From positions 34,206-49,425 of the forward strand of contig DAONJL010000013.1 in assembly GCA_035405645.1 (NCBI GenBank): 15,220 bases of DNA, written 5' to 3'. The translations under genes and the position numbers were made by a program. Of this stretch, positions 6,799 through 13,517 are shown piece after piece; position 1 is the stretch's first letter, and every line of letters begins with the position of its first letter. The notes under the pieces were generated by a model. It was given only the letters and a program-made list of their open reading frames with translations, did not search any database and was not told the origin of the DNA. This DNA comes from DAONJL01 sp035405645 [NCBI: bacterium] (GTDB taxonomy: Bacteria; JAGOBX01; DAONJL01).

Positions 6799-7632
6799 AT
6801 GAACACAGAACTTAATTGTAATAATTGTAATAATAATATATGTAAAATTGTTTTGTCAAAAGATAATTTAAATCTCTATAAATGTGAAAATTGTAATCTT
6901 TTATTTACTTATCCCCAACCTGATAAAAATTTTCTTAAAACTTATTATTCAAAATCTTATTTCAAACATTGGTTTGAATATACTAATGTTAAAAAAAAGA
7001 CTGATTTATGGCGGTTGAAATTAGTTTCTAAATTTTTAAAAAATAAAAAAAATATTGCTTTATTAGATTTTGGTTGTGGTGTTGGCTATTTCTTAAATTT
7101 TATTAAAAAGATTTTTCCTCATTGGAAAATATATGGTATTGAATTTTCTGATTTTGCTATAAATTATGCACAAGAAAATTTTCAATTAAATATTTTACAT
7201 TATAACCAATTAAATCAAATCACTGATAAATTTGATGTTATTACGCTCTGGCATACAATAGAACATCTAAATGACCCTTGTAATGATATAAAAAAACTAA
7301 AAAATTTTTTAAAAGATGATGGCTTGATTTTTATTGAAACTCCTAATGTCAATTCCTTATTACAAAAAATTCGTGGTTTAAAAAGTTTAAATCTTGTCGA
7401 ACATTTATTCCATTATACACCTGAAACTTTACAATATTTATTTATGCGTCATAATTTTAAAATTATTTTAAATAGACCAGGTAATCCAGGTTATACTCGT
7501 AAAGGAATAAAAATTTTTATTAAAAAAATTTTATCTTTTGTTGGATGGAAAATTTTTAATTTTATTCAAAAAAATTATGATGATACTATTTTGCTTATTG
7601 CTAAATATCAAATTGATAAATATACTGATTAA
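6799..7632 (+). CDS. SAM-dependent methyltransferase with N-terminal zinc ribbon
   Basis: The 277-residue protein begins with a small cysteine cluster, C7-x2-C10 (plus C15) and C29-x2-C32, followed by LLFTYPQP. This is the arrangement of the short zinc-binding segment that precedes many class I methyltransferases of the Methyltransf_23 type (3-demethylubiquinone-like or sugar/cell-surface methyltransferases). The SAM-binding motif I is LLDFGCGVGYFL (88-99). The acidic end of strand 2 is YGIEFSD (112-118), and WHTIEHLNDP (151-160) and FIETPN (178-183) are later motifs. The substrate is unknown; relatives often act on polysaccharide sugars or secondary metabolites. It stands alone on the plus strand between two minus-strand operons, with its own promoter. 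Its TAA overlaps the rsmD stop through the palindrome TTAA at 7629-7632. Confidence 0.85.
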   Translation: MNTELNCNNCNNNICKIVLSKDNLNLYKCENCNLLFTYPQPDKNFLKTYYSKSYFKHWFEYTNVKKKTDLWRLKLVSKFLKNKKNIALLDFGCGVGYFLNFIKKIFPHWKIYGIEFSDFAINYAQENFQLNILHYNQLNQITDKFDVITLWHTIEHLNDPCNDIKKLKNFLKDDGLIFIETPNVNSLLQKIRGLKSLNLVEHLFHYTPETLQYLFMRHNFKIILNRPGNPGYTRKGIKIFIKKILSFVGWKIFNFIQKNYDDTILLIAKYQIDKYTD

Positions 7633-8117
7633 ATTTCTTTAATTAAAAGAAGTTCAGTATCTCCATAACTATATTTTTTATATATTTTACAATTTAACTT
7701 TTTTTCAAACTTTTCATATTTTGATTTTTCTATTATTAATAACCCTTCTTTATTTAATAATTTTTTTTTCTTTATTTCTTCTAAACTTTTTAAATATAAA
7801 TCAATTCTTTTATACGGTGGGTCAATGTAGATAATATCAAATTTTTTATCATTGTATTCTAAAAATTTTATTGCATCCATATTTACAATTTTTATTTTTG
7901 AATTTTTTTCTTTTATTTTTTTTAATATTAAATTGTATTGTTTTTTATTTATTTCTGTTCCAATTACTTCAAAATTTTCTTTTTCTGCTTCAAAACAAAT
8001 TCTGCCTGTGCCTGAAAATAAGTCTAAAAATAAATTACCATTTAATTCATAATTTCTTATTATATCAAATAATGCCTTGACAATTTTATTTGTTGCTGGT
8101 CGAACTCTTGTGTCCAT
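7629..8117 (-). CDS. rsmD: 16S rRNA (guanine966-N2)-methyltransferase RsmD, short N-terminus
   Basis: RsmD methylates G966 of 16S rRNA. Visible motifs are RVRPATNKIVKALFDII (4-20), equivalent to the family's RPT-DRVREALFN segment, SAM motif I DLFSGTGRICFEA (32-44), the acidic GTEIN (53-57) and the catalytic DPPYKR (99-104). The protein has 162 residues, shorter than the usual 180-200, because the N-terminal strand hairpin (the mRIIgGkykGrkL segment) is missing. It cannot be recovered upstream in this frame: the codon immediately before the ATG is the TAA of the preceding TPR-SLBB gene, so stop and start abut as TAA-ATG in the same frame. It is the last gene of the plsY-gpsA-TPR unit. The assignment is good. 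Whether the shortened enzyme keeps full rRNA-binding ability is an open question. Confidence 0.9.
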   Translation of the reverse strand: MDTRVRPATNKIVKALFDIIRNYELNGNLFLDLFSGTGRICFEAEKENFEVIGTEINKKQYNLILKKIKEKNSKIKIVNMDAIKFLEYNDKKFDIIYIDPPYKRIDLYLKSLEEIKKKKLLNKEGLLIIEKSKYEKFEKKLNCKIYKKYSYGDTELLLIKEI

Positions 8118-9746
8118 TTAAAAAAATAACTTTCTCTTTATCTTTATTTTATCACTATTTTTTATATATTCTTCTTCATTTATGTTTTTATATTTTTTAT
8201 TATTTCTATATACAATAATTTTATATTTACTCTTTTTTGGTTTTGCAATTTTTAGCGCATCTTTAATTTTCATTCCTTTTTTTAATAGATATTTTCCACT
8301 ATTTTGAACTCTTCCACTTATTTCAAACTTCTGTAAATATATATTTATTTCATCATTTGGTTTTACTACATATTCTTCATTTACAACTATATTTTTATTT
8401 GTAACTTTATCTATTAAATAATCACCAATTTCAATCGAATTTATAATATCACTTATGTTTAAATTTTTAATTAATTTAATTAAATATTTTTTCGGTTCTT
8501 CATAATAAATACTAATCAAAACATAACAATAATCTACATTTATATATAAATTATTATTATTCAAAATATTTTCAGTTAACAAATCTAATTCTTTTTTTTC
8601 ATTTATATTTTCTGGATTATAAATTGTATATCTGTAAATATATTTTTCTGATAATTGATTTTTTAAATAATTATTTATTCTTGCTAATAATTTTTCTTTT
8701 TCTTCTTCTTCAATTTCAAGTGTTCTTTGAATTAAGCCTGAAAAATTAATTGAATATTTATTAATATTTTTATTTTTTTCTTGATTATTTTTTACAGATA
8801 AAGAAGGTAAAAAAGAATAATCAAACGGACTTTTTTCAGCAGGCGGGGCAATATCAAATCTTTTATACTGATTTATATCAGTTATTTCTACATCATAATA
8901 TTTTATTGGTTTTTCTAATTCTTTAAGCCAATCATCATCTTCTTTTTTCTCTTCTTTTTTTATTTCAAAATTTTTTATTTTTTTTAATAGTGTTTCTGCT
9001 TCACTATTATTATTTTCTTTTTTTAATATTTCTTCTGCTTCTATTATTCTTTCAGTATTTATATATATTTTTGCTAATAATAAATTAGCATTTGTATTGT
9101 TTTTAAAATATTCAAGATATTCATTTAAATATTTTTCTGCTTCTTTAAAATTATTCAAATAAAAATATGTCAGTGATATAAAATAATTTATTTCAGTATC
9201 ATCTAAAAAATTTTTTTTGTATTCAAGAAAATAATTTAATGCTAAATAATATTTTTTATTTTTTAATGCTTCCAAACCAGCACTTTTATAATCTGGTTTT
9301 ATTATTATCTCTTTTTTTGGTTCAATAAAAAAAATTGAATCAGAATAAATATTCTGCTTTTGTTTTATAAATATTTTTGGAATAAATATATATTCACTAT
9401 CAGTTAAAACACTCTGTTCATTCTCATTATAAAAACTATTTATTTTAATCAAAAAATTTTTGTCGTTTATAAAAATCTTTTCTATCTTCTTTTTTTCAAT
9501 ATTAAAATTTTTTCTATCATTTAATAGATAATAGCATTTTAAAAGATTATAATATCCTTTTTTTAATTCTTCTGGTTCATTTGTATTTTGAATAAATTTT
9601 TTAAGTAATTCAATTGCGCTATTTATATTATTTTTTTCTAATTCTTTTATGCCCTCGTAATAATAAAATTTATAAGCAAAAAGGAATGAATTAAAAAAAA
9701 GGAAAAATAAGAGAAAAAAAATTTTATTATAAAAATTAAATTTCAT
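8118..9746 (-). CDS. Exported TPR protein with C-terminal SLBB domain
   Basis: The protein has 542 residues. The N-terminus is a Lys/Asn-containing start followed by a long hydrophobic stretch ending FLFA (about 1-24), a likely Sec signal peptide. Two helical repeat regions follow (about 28-100 and 155-260). The second shows clear TPR periodicity (AGLEALKNKKYYLALNYFLE, then FYLNNFKEAEKYLNEYLEYF). A charged linker (260-275) and a Pro-containing segment lead to a middle region of unknown fold. The C-terminus, from about 456, reads like a polysaccharide-export SLBB domain: EYVVKPNDEINIYL, FEISGRVQNSGKYLLKKG, and MKIKDALKIAKPKK. Wza-type exporters carry SLBB domains in the periplasm. This TPR-SLBB combination lacks the usual Poly_export region as far as I can see, so a structural or scaffold role at the envelope is likely. 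It overlaps gpsA by 11 nt. Function unknown. Confidence 0.75.
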   Translation of the reverse strand: MKFNFYNKIFFLLFFLFFNSFLFAYKFYYYEGIKELEKNNINSAIELLKKFIQNTNEPEELKKGYYNLLKCYYLLNDRKNFNIEKKKIEKIFINDKNFLIKINSFYNENEQSVLTDSEYIFIPKIFIKQKQNIYSDSIFFIEPKKEIIIKPDYKSAGLEALKNKKYYLALNYFLEYKKNFLDDTEINYFISLTYFYLNNFKEAEKYLNEYLEYFKNNTNANLLLAKIYINTERIIEAEEILKKENNNSEAETLLKKIKNFEIKKEEKKEDDDWLKELEKPIKYYDVEITDINQYKRFDIAPPAEKSPFDYSFLPSLSVKNNQEKNKNINKYSINFSGLIQRTLEIEEEEKEKLLARINNYLKNQLSEKYIYRYTIYNPENINEKKELDLLTENILNNNNLYINVDYCYVLISIYYEEPKKYLIKLIKNLNISDIINSIEIGDYLIDKVTNKNIVVNEEYVVKPNDEINIYLQKFEISGRVQNSGKYLLKKGMKIKDALKIAKPKKSKYKIIVYRNNKKYKNINEEEYIKNSDKIKIKRKLFF

Positions 9747-10695
9747 TTTTTAATTTTCTTGTCATTAATGCTTTAACTGAAATATATGGTTCTTTATTTT
9801 CATATAATATTTTATAAACTTCATTTGAAATTGGAAATTCAATTTTATATTTTTGTGAAATCTGTTTTATTGTTTTTACTGTGTAATACCCTTCTACAAC
9901 CTGCTTTATTTTTTTTAATGCATCATCAACAGAATATCCTTTACCAATAAGTTCACCAAAATTACGATTTCTACTATACTTACTAAATGCTGTAGTCATT
10001 AAATCACCAATGCCTGATAAACCATAAAAAGTTTGGATTTGACAATTAAAAATTTTTGATAATTTAACTATCTCGTAAATTCCTCGTGTTAATAATGCTG
10101 CTTTTGTATTTGTGCCAAATCCAAGACCATCTGATATTCCTGCTGCAAGCGCAATTACATTTTTTACAGCACCACCTAACTCTGCTCCTATTATATCTGT
10201 TGTTGTATAAACACGAAAATAATCTCTATTAAATAATCTTTGTATCTGTTTTGCATAATTTATATTCTTTGATGCTGCAACTACTGCAGACGGTATTTTC
10301 TTTTCTACTTCTTCTGTATGTGTCGGTCCTGTTAAACTTACAATTTTATCTGTTTTTAATATATTTTCTACAATCATAGAACCAGTTAAAAAATATTTAT
10401 GTTCTATACCTTTTGATAAATTTACTACTATTTGTTCTTTATAAAATGGCTTAATTTGTATTATTGTCTCTCTTAAAAATTTAAAAGGAATAATAAGAAG
10501 AATCAAATCAAATGATAAATTTAATATTTCTGATAATGATTGTAAAATTACAATCTTATTTTTATTCTTTTTTTCTATATTTTTTATTTGCTCAATATTT
10601 ATATCATAGACATATATAAAATTTGTTTTATTTTCAAGAAGTAACTTTATAATTGTTTTTCCCCATGCGCCACAACCTATAACTAAAATTTTCAT
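9736..10695 (-). CDS. gpsA: NAD(P)-dependent glycerol-3-phosphate dehydrogenase
   Basis: GpsA reduces dihydroxyacetone phosphate to sn-glycerol-3-phosphate, the backbone of bacterial phospholipids. The 319 residues match the family length (about 330). Motifs: the dinucleotide-binding VIGCGAWG (5-12), NLSKGIE (92-98) with Lys95, TGPTHTEEV (122-130), where GPS-A-EV is usual, GGAVKNVIALAAGISDGLGF (174-193) with catalytic Lys178, TKAALLTRG (197-205), and GLSGIGDLMTTAFSKYSRNR (225-244). It begins 1 nt after the plsY stop codon, and its end overlaps the TPR-SLBB gene by 11 nt. The neighbour PlsY uses its product, so the pair forms a direct metabolic unit. A GGAG-like sequence lies in the plsY end but about 16 nt from the ATG, too far for a standard site, so coupling to plsY translation is likely. 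Identification is firm. Confidence 0.97.
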   Translation of the reverse strand: MKILVIGCGAWGKTIIKLLLENKTNFIYVYDINIEQIKNIEKKNKNKIVILQSLSEILNLSFDLILLIIPFKFLRETIIQIKPFYKEQIVVNLSKGIEHKYFLTGSMIVENILKTDKIVSLTGPTHTEEVEKKIPSAVVAASKNINYAKQIQRLFNRDYFRVYTTTDIIGAELGGAVKNVIALAAGISDGLGFGTNTKAALLTRGIYEIVKLSKIFNCQIQTFYGLSGIGDLMTTAFSKYSRNRNFGELIGKGYSVDDALKKIKQVVEGYYTVKTIKQISQKYKIEFPISNEVYKILYENKEPYISVKALMTRKLKNEI

Positions 10696-10696
10696 T

Positions 10697-11299
10697 TTAA
10701 AAAAATTTATGCTCCTCTTTTTTTATTATTCTTATGATATTTGATTTATGTTTATAAATTACAAATACAGAAATTAAAATTGCAAGTAATAAAAAAATTT
10801 TTTTTTCTGAATAAAAAATTAAAACAAAAAAAGGAAGTAAAAAAGCAGCAATAATAGAACCAGCAGAAATATAATGTGTTAAAAAAACAACGAGCACAAA
10901 AATAAAAAAACAAATTAAAACAGCATAAGGCACAAGAGCTAAAAAAACACCTGTTGCAGTCGCCACTCCTTTACCACCTTTAAAAGAAAGAAAAATTGTC
11001 CATATATGTCCAGCAACAAGAGCACATCCACATAAAATTAAAAAATAATCGTTTTTAGAAAATGATGAAAAATTTTTTATAAATAATAGTGGTAAAAAAC
11101 CTTTTAAAATATCAATGATTAAAACAAAAATTCCATATTTTTTACCTAATGTCCTGAATACATTTGTTGCGCCTACATTGCCACTTCCATAATTTCTTAT
11201 ATCAATATTCTTAACTAATTTTCCAACAATATAAGCAGTTGGAAAAGAACCAATTAAATATAAAATAAATATATGAATAAAAATTATTAAATAATTCAT
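10697..11299 (-). CDS. plsY: Glycerol-3-phosphate acyltransferase PlsY
   Basis: This membrane enzyme transfers an acyl group from acyl-phosphate to sn-glycerol-3-phosphate, giving lysophosphatidic acid, the first step of phospholipid synthesis. The 200 residues contain the expected hydrophobic segments and the three conserved PlsY motifs: YGSGNVGATNVFR (37-49), GHIWTIFLSFKGGKG (97-111) and YKHKSNIIRI (182-191), all on the same membrane face in known structures. The length is normal. It is first in the operon plsY-gpsA-TPR/SLBB-rsmD. A promoter with a perfect TTGACA box ends 8 nt before the ATG, and there is no Shine-Dalgarno sequence, so the message is probably leaderless. Coding-strand composition is T-rich, as expected for a membrane protein. 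Identification is firm. Confidence 0.97.
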   Translation of the reverse strand: MNYLIIFIHIFILYLIGSFPTAYIVGKLVKNIDIRNYGSGNVGATNVFRTLGKKYGIFVLIIDILKGFLPLLFIKNFSSFSKNDYFLILCGCALVAGHIWTIFLSFKGGKGVATATGVFLALVPYAVLICFFIFVLVVFLTHYISAGSIIAAFLLPFFVLIFYSEKKIFLLLAILISVFVIYKHKSNIIRIIKKEEHKFF

Positions 11300-11307
11300 A
11301 AAGATTA

Positions 11308-11337
11308 AATATAATTCGTAATAAATTTATTTGTCAA
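11308..11337 (-). promoter_or_regulatory. Promoter of the plsY-gpsA operon, leaderless geometry
   Basis: Read on the minus strand: TTGACA (11337 to 11332), an 18-nt spacer, TATATT (11313 to 11308). The start codon ATG at 11299 follows 8 nt later, so transcription should begin within about 2-3 nt of it. Confidence 0.7.
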
Positions 11338-11342
11338 GTATA

Positions 11343-11372
11343 AGATAATTTGAATGTAATAAGTAATTATCT
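11343..11372. repeat. 8-bp inverted repeat between divergent promoters
   Basis: AGATAATT (11343-11350) and AATTATCT (11365-11372) form an inverted repeat with a 14-nt centre. It lies exactly between the -35 boxes of the plsY promoter (minus) and the metG promoter (plus), inside the 145-bp intergenic space 11300-11444. It could be an operator acting on both genes. AT-rich sequence makes chance repeats common, so this is weak. Confidence 0.25.
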
Positions 11373-11384
11373 AAAAATTTTCAA

Positions 11385-11413
11385 TTGACTTTTTATTAAA
11401 AATAAAATAAAAT
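11385..11413 (+). promoter_or_regulatory. metG promoter
   Basis: TTGACT (11385-11390), 17 nt, TAAAAT (11408-11413): five of six consensus bases in each box. Transcription would start near 11420, leaving a leader of about 25 nt that contains the ribosome site GGTGA. No T-box or other riboswitch fits in so short a leader. Confidence 0.65.
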
Positions 11414-11434
11414 AATTAAATCTATAAGTTATTT

Positions 11435-11439
11435 GGTGA
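11435..11439 (+). promoter_or_regulatory. metG ribosome binding site, decides the start
   Basis: GGTGA sits 5 nt before the ATG at 11445. It overlaps two in-frame alternative starts (TTG 11433, GTG 11436), which are therefore unlikely to be used. Confidence 0.65.
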
Positions 11440-11444
11440 AAAAA

Positions 11445-13487
11445 ATGAAAAAAGAACGAAAAAAAATTTTAGTGACAAGTGCCTTACCTTATGCTAATGG
11501 ACCAATTCATATTGGTCATATAGCAGGTGCATATTTACCTGCTGATATTTTTGTCCGTTTTTGTAAAATGAAAAAACGCGATGTTGTTTATATTTGCGGA
11601 ACAGATGAACACGGCGTGCCAATTACAATAACAGCAGAAAAAGAAAATGTTACACCCCAACAAATAGTAGATAAATACCATAAAATAATTAAAGAAGCAT
11701 TTTTAAAATTAGGTATTGAATTTGATAATTTTTCAAGAACTTCATTAGAAATTCATCATAAAACATCACAGGACTTTTTCTTAAAAATTTATGAAAAAGG
11801 TTATTTAAAAGAAAAAACAATAACACAATTTTACTGTGAAAAATGTAAAAGATTTCTTGCTGATAGATATGTAGAAGGTATTTGTCCATATTGTAAAAAA
11901 GAAGGTGCACGTGGTGACCAATGTGAAAATTGTGGAAAATGGCTTAATCCTGAAGTATTAATAGAACCAAAATGCAAGGTATGTGGTTCAACACCTGTAT
12001 TAAAAGAGACAAAACATTTATTTTTAAAAATGGATATTTTTCAAAAACAAATTGAAGAATATATTTGTTCAAAAAAATATTGGAAAGAAAATGTTACAAA
12101 TTATTGTAACGGCTGGTTTAAAGAAGGTTTGACAGAACGAGCAGTTACAAGAGATATAAACTGGGGCATAAAAGTTCCTATTCCTGGTTATGAAGATAAA
12201 GTTATTTATGTATGGTTTGAAGCACCAATAGGTTATATTTCATCAACAAAAGAATGGGCAAGAAAAAAAGGTAAACCAGATTTATGGAAAGAATACTGGC
12301 AAAATCCAGAATGTGAACTCATTCATTTTATTGGTAAAGATAATATAGTTTTTCACGCTGTTGTTTGGCCTATTACATTATTAGCGTATGGTGGTTATAA
12401 TTTACCAACCGATATACCAGCGAATGAATTTTTAAATATTTCAAGCAAAAAAATTTCTACAAGTAGAAATTGGGCTATTTGGGTTCATGAATTTTTAGAA
12501 GAATTCTCAGCTGATTCTTTAAGATATACTCTTGCTATAAATGCACCAGAAACTCGTGATACTGATTTTACCTGGGAAGATTTTCAATTAAGAAATAATA
12601 GTGAACTAGCTGATGTAATTGGTAATTTTGTGAATAGAACATTAGTATTTATAAAAAAATACTTTAATGGAAAAATACCTGAAAAATATGAATTTTCAGC
12701 ACGAGATAAAGAAATATTAAATGAGATAAAACTCACAAAAGAACAGATGACAGAATATTTTGAAAGATATTGTATAAAAGATGCAACACAAACTTTTTTC
12801 AAATTAGCAAAATCAGCAAATAAATATTTTAATGACTCTGAACCGTGGCGAACATTAAAAGAAAATATTAATCAATGCAAAACCACAATATATGTATGTG
12901 CACAATTAGTTAAAGCATTAGCATTATTAATGAATCCAATAATGCCATTTGCAGCACAAAAAATCTGGAAAATGCTAAAATATGAAGGAAAAATTCAAGA
13001 CCAAAATTGGGATGATATTGATAAAAATTTTATTGAAGAAAATAAAGAGATAGGTGAAATAAAAATAATATTTAATAAAATTGAAGATAAACAAATAGAA
13101 AAGCAGATTCAAAAATTAACAGGTGATATTCCAAAACAAGATGAAAAACAAGAAACAGAAAACATAATTACAATAGATGATTTTAAAAAAATAAAATTAA
13201 AAACAGCAAAAATACTTGAAGCTGAAAATGTAAAAAATTCAAATAAATTAATTAGATTACAAATAAAAATTGGCGAAGAAAAAAGACAGATAATTGCTGG
13301 TATAGCAGAATATTATAAACCAGAAGATTTAATAGGGAAAACAATTGTAGTTGTAACAAATTTACAAAAAGCAAAATTATTTGGTCTTGAATCGAATGGT
13401 ATGTTATTAGCAGCAAAAAAAAATGGTAAATTGACTTTATTAACAGTTGAAAATAATGAAATCAGTGATGGTGCTGATATTTCATAA
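11445..13487 (+). CDS. metG: Methionyl-tRNA synthetase with C-terminal tRNA-binding domain
   Basis: MetRS charges tRNA-Met for initiation and elongation. The 680 residues (from the ATG at 11445) contain the class I HIGH motif HIGH (22-25) after SALPYANGP and CGTDEHG (51-57). The connective domain carries eight zinc-ligand cysteines in four CxxC pairs (131/134, 147/150, 160/163, 177/180). WFEAPIGYIS follows, and KISTS (336-340) stands in place of KMSKS and is followed by RNWAIWVHEF, a form I associate with Bacteroidetes-type MetRS. An anticodon-binding helical domain comes next. The C-terminal 110 residues, from about IITIDDFKKIKLKTAKIL, form an EMAPII/Trbp111-like tRNA-binding domain used for dimerisation and tRNA capture. 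It has its own promoter and ribosome site and is followed after 30 nt by the dehydrogenase-like gene. Identification is firm. Confidence 0.97.
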   Translation: MKKERKKILVTSALPYANGPIHIGHIAGAYLPADIFVRFCKMKKRDVVYICGTDEHGVPITITAEKENVTPQQIVDKYHKIIKEAFLKLGIEFDNFSRTSLEIHHKTSQDFFLKIYEKGYLKEKTITQFYCEKCKRFLADRYVEGICPYCKKEGARGDQCENCGKWLNPEVLIEPKCKVCGSTPVLKETKHLFLKMDIFQKQIEEYICSKKYWKENVTNYCNGWFKEGLTERAVTRDINWGIKVPIPGYEDKVIYVWFEAPIGYISSTKEWARKKGKPDLWKEYWQNPECELIHFIGKDNIVFHAVVWPITLLAYGGYNLPTDIPANEFLNISSKKISTSRNWAIWVHEFLEEFSADSLRYTLAINAPETRDTDFTWEDFQLRNNSELADVIGNFVNRTLVFIKKYFNGKIPEKYEFSARDKEILNEIKLTKEQMTEYFERYCIKDATQTFFKLAKSANKYFNDSEPWRTLKENINQCKTTIYVCAQLVKALALLMNPIMPFAAQKIWKMLKYEGKIQDQNWDDIDKNFIEENKEIGEIKIIFNKIEDKQIEKQIQKLTGDIPKQDEKQETENIITIDDFKKIKLKTAKILEAENVKNSNKLIRLQIKIGEEKRQIIAGIAEYYKPEDLIGKTIVVVTNLQKAKLFGLESNGMLLAAKKNGKLTLLTVENNEISDGADIS

Positions 13488-13503
13488 ATAAAAATTTAGT
13501 ATG

Positions 13504-13509
13504 AGGTGA
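13504..13509 (+). promoter_or_regulatory. Strong ribosome binding site of the dehydrogenase-like gene
   Basis: AGGTGA lies 8 nt before the ATG at 13518 and fixes that start. I see no convincing promoter in the 30-bp gap after metG, so read-through from metG is likely. Confidence 0.7.
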
Positions 13510-13517
13510 AAATAAGT

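Noticed and set aside
10711-10717. GAGGAGC (minus strand) as Shine-Dalgarno site of gpsA
   Set aside because: It is about 16 nt from the gpsA ATG, too far, and is accounted for by the Glu-Glu-His codons at the end of plsY.
12584-12802. Minus-strand open frame inside metG
   Set aside because: It is antisense to the anticodon-binding domain of MetRS, without a ribosome site or recognisable protein features.
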